NCBI GenBank assembly: GCA_009694475.1
Contig: SHUX01000008.1
Coordinates: forward strand, 1-37,697
Direction of reading: 5' to 3'
Source: Thermoleophilia bacterium
GTDB taxonomy: Bacteria > Actinomycetota > Thermoleophilia > Gaiellales > F1-60-MAGs149
DNA: 37,697 nt
Part shown: one piece after another, positions 36,841 to 37,697 of the stretch
How positions within the stretch are numbered: position 1 is the stretch's first letter
Layout: each line of letters opens with the position of its first letter
Position numbers and translations under genes: made by a program
Notes under the pieces: model-generated
What the model saw: only the letters and a program-made list of their open reading frames with translations
What the model was told of the DNA's origin: nothing
Databases searched by the model: none

Positions 36841-37395
36841 ATGCATCGGCAGCGCTCGCTCGTCCCCGTTATCGTGGCGCTGATCGCCGCGGTCGTCATC
36901 GCGCGACAGGTACCGGCCCCGGCGAGTCCGAGCCAATCAGACGGTCCGATTGCGGTTGGGCCGGGCCTCGTGCTCGACGTGCTCGATGGTGACACGGCAC
37001 GCATTCGCATGGCGGGCTACGAGGGCTCGGTGCGCATTGTTGGGATCGATACGCCAGAGATCGAGCATCCAGGGAAGCCGGCGGGGTGTTTTGGGGTCGA
37101 GGCTGCAACGGCTGCACGGGCGTGGCTTTCGGGACGCGTGGTCGAGGTTGTGCCGGCGCGTGAGCAGCGCGACCACTTTGGTCGACTCTTAGCGCGTGTC
37201 GTGCCGCGCGATGGGCCGATTGCTGGCCGCGATCTGGCGCGGGTGCTGGCACTGTCGGGCTTCGCGCGCGAGTTGCCGATCGCGCCCAACCTCGACGATG
37301 CCGGCCCAATCGCCGACCGCGTTGCCATTGCGCGGCGGCTGGGTCGAGGATTGTGGGGTGCGTGCGGCTTTGTGGCTGCCTTCCCCGGTAAGTAA
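36841..37395 (+). CDS. Secreted or membrane-anchored thermonuclease-family protein
   Basis: 184 aa: an N-terminal hydrophobic segment (about 7-22, signal peptide or anchor) then a staphylococcal nuclease (SNase) OB-fold. Visible: VLDGDTARI (about 47-55, metal-site Asp), VRIVGIDTPEI (64-74) with Arg65 and Glu73, and DHFGRLLARV (111-120) with Arg115, matching Arg35, Glu43 and Arg87 of the staphylococcal enzyme; then LALSGFAR. All catalytic residues are kept, so calcium-dependent DNA/RNA hydrolysis outside the cytoplasm is likely. Start ATG has no clear ribosome site. It lies 27 nt after the EcsC-like gene. Confidence 0.88.
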   Translation: MHRQRSLVPVIVALIAAVVIARQVPAPASPSQSDGPIAVGPGLVLDVLDGDTARIRMAGYEGSVRIVGIDTPEIEHPGKPAGCFGVEAATAARAWLSGRVVEVVPAREQRDHFGRLLARVVPRDGPIAGRDLARVLALSGFARELPIAPNLDDAGPIADRVAIARRLGRGLWGACGFVAAFPGK

Positions 37396-37434
37396 CCGAA
37401 GAAGGAGCCGACGAAGCAGCCTGTGGCTGGCGGG

Positions 37435-37440
37435 TAGGCT
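37435..37440 (+). promoter_or_regulatory. -10 box for the leaderless metallophosphoesterase gene
   Basis: TAGGCT, GTGGGC, GTG at 37447. It chooses this GTG over another in-frame GTG at 37441. Confidence 0.6.
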
Positions 37441-37446
37441 GTGGGC

Positions 37447-37697
37447 GTGTTCCTTCTGCCCCTTTCTGGTCTTGTTGCCCTTGGTGCTGCCGCTGGTATG
37501 GTCGAGGCGCGTTCGGTGGTCCGCCTCGACCGCACCGTCTCGATCGCGGGCTTGCCAGTCGACCTCGAGGGGCTGCGGATCGCCCACGTCTCCGACCTGC
37601 ATCTCGGCGCACCGGGTTTCAACTTGGCTGCGGCTCGTCGTGCGGTCGCGCTGGTACAGGACGCTGCGCCCGATCTGATCGTTATTACTGGCGACCT
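37447..37697 (+). CDS. Metallophosphoesterase (3' truncated by window end)
   Basis: The first 83 residues of a calcineurin-like phosphoesterase: a hydrophobic N-terminus (FLLPLSGLVALGAAAGM, likely membrane anchor), then LPVDLEGLRIAHVSDLHLGAPG, where D-x-H gives the first metal ligands, and PDLIVITGDL at the edge, the GD-motif. This layout (anchor, then DLHxG about 55 residues in) is that of YaeI/YkuE-type membrane phosphodiesterases. The GNH and later histidine motifs lie outside the window, so the substrate is unknown. Confidence 0.88.
   Translation, partial: MFLLPLSGLVALGAAAGMVEARSVVRLDRTVSIAGLPVDLEGLRIAHVSDLHLGAPGFNLAAARRAVALVQDAAPDLIVITGD

Noticed and set aside
36837-36844. TGCATGCA palindrome over the nuclease start codon
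   Set aside because: Only 8 bp and contains the start ATG; expected by chance in this length.
34966-36936. 656-aa minus-strand ORF opposite the CCG and EcsC-like genes
   Set aside because: Arg/Thr/His-rich shadow, no motif, covers three plus-strand genes.

Overview
The window is a GC-rich, densely coded bacterial chromosome segment. Many GTG starts, a CarD/CdnL regulator, a fused MoaD-MoaE protein, an actinobacterial-type propionyl-CoA carboxylase set and a large number of apparently leaderless genes (TANNNT box, 6-7 nt, then the start codon) point to the phylum Actinobacteria. A Thermoleophilia-like lineage is my guess, and it is inference only. I see no rRNA, tRNA, CRISPR array, insertion sequence or phage gene. 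The content looks like core metabolism.

Layout. 1-4.6 kb: the tail of an unknown gene, a MacB/LolD-like ABC exporter pair and an AEC-family permease. 4.6-9.1 kb: a class II aldolase with an extra N-terminal region (minus strand), then a large SF2 helicase with an acidic insertion in its motor core and four AT-hooks in its tail. 9.1-13.7 kb: infA, an M29 aminopeptidase, a minus-strand group (CarD, HhH-GPD glycosylase-like protein, unknown small protein), a tiny membrane protein, a GST-like protein and a MoaD-MoaE fusion. 13.8-23.6 kb, all plus strand: propionyl-CoA/succinyl-CoA genes (mutase large subunit, pccB, a 56-codon ORF overlapping both neighbours, pccA, a FadR-type regulator, an ETF:quinone oxidoreductase, sucC, sucD). 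23.7-26.4 kb: an aminotransferase, a LapA-like protein, a Cys-rich 59-aa protein missing from the ORF track, and a PDZ-Lon (YlbL-like) protease. 26.5-31.2 kb: an agmatinase-family enzyme, a pabB-pabC-pabA operon joined by 4-nt overlaps, and citrate synthase. 31.3-37.7 kb: a membrane protein, a succinate dehydrogenase module without visible cytochrome b subunits (SdhA, SdhB with an extra cluster cysteine, and a CCG-domain protein), an EcsC-like protein, a nuclease and the start of a metallophosphoesterase.

How it fits together. Propionyl-CoA is carboxylated (PccAB), rearranged to succinyl-CoA (mutase) and converted to succinate with ATP or GTP gain (SucCD). Succinate is oxidised by the Sdh module, and electrons from acyl-CoA dehydrogenases can enter the quinone pool through the ETF oxidoreductase. 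The FadR-type regulator in the middle is a candidate local controller.

The most unusual points are: the class-E-like SdhA-SdhB-CCG module; an ETF oxidoreductase lacking one Fe-S ligand; the Cys-rich small protein; a LapA-like gene whose only well-placed start is ATC; the HMGA-like helicase; and a dispersed hairpin repeat of about 64 bp with two copies.
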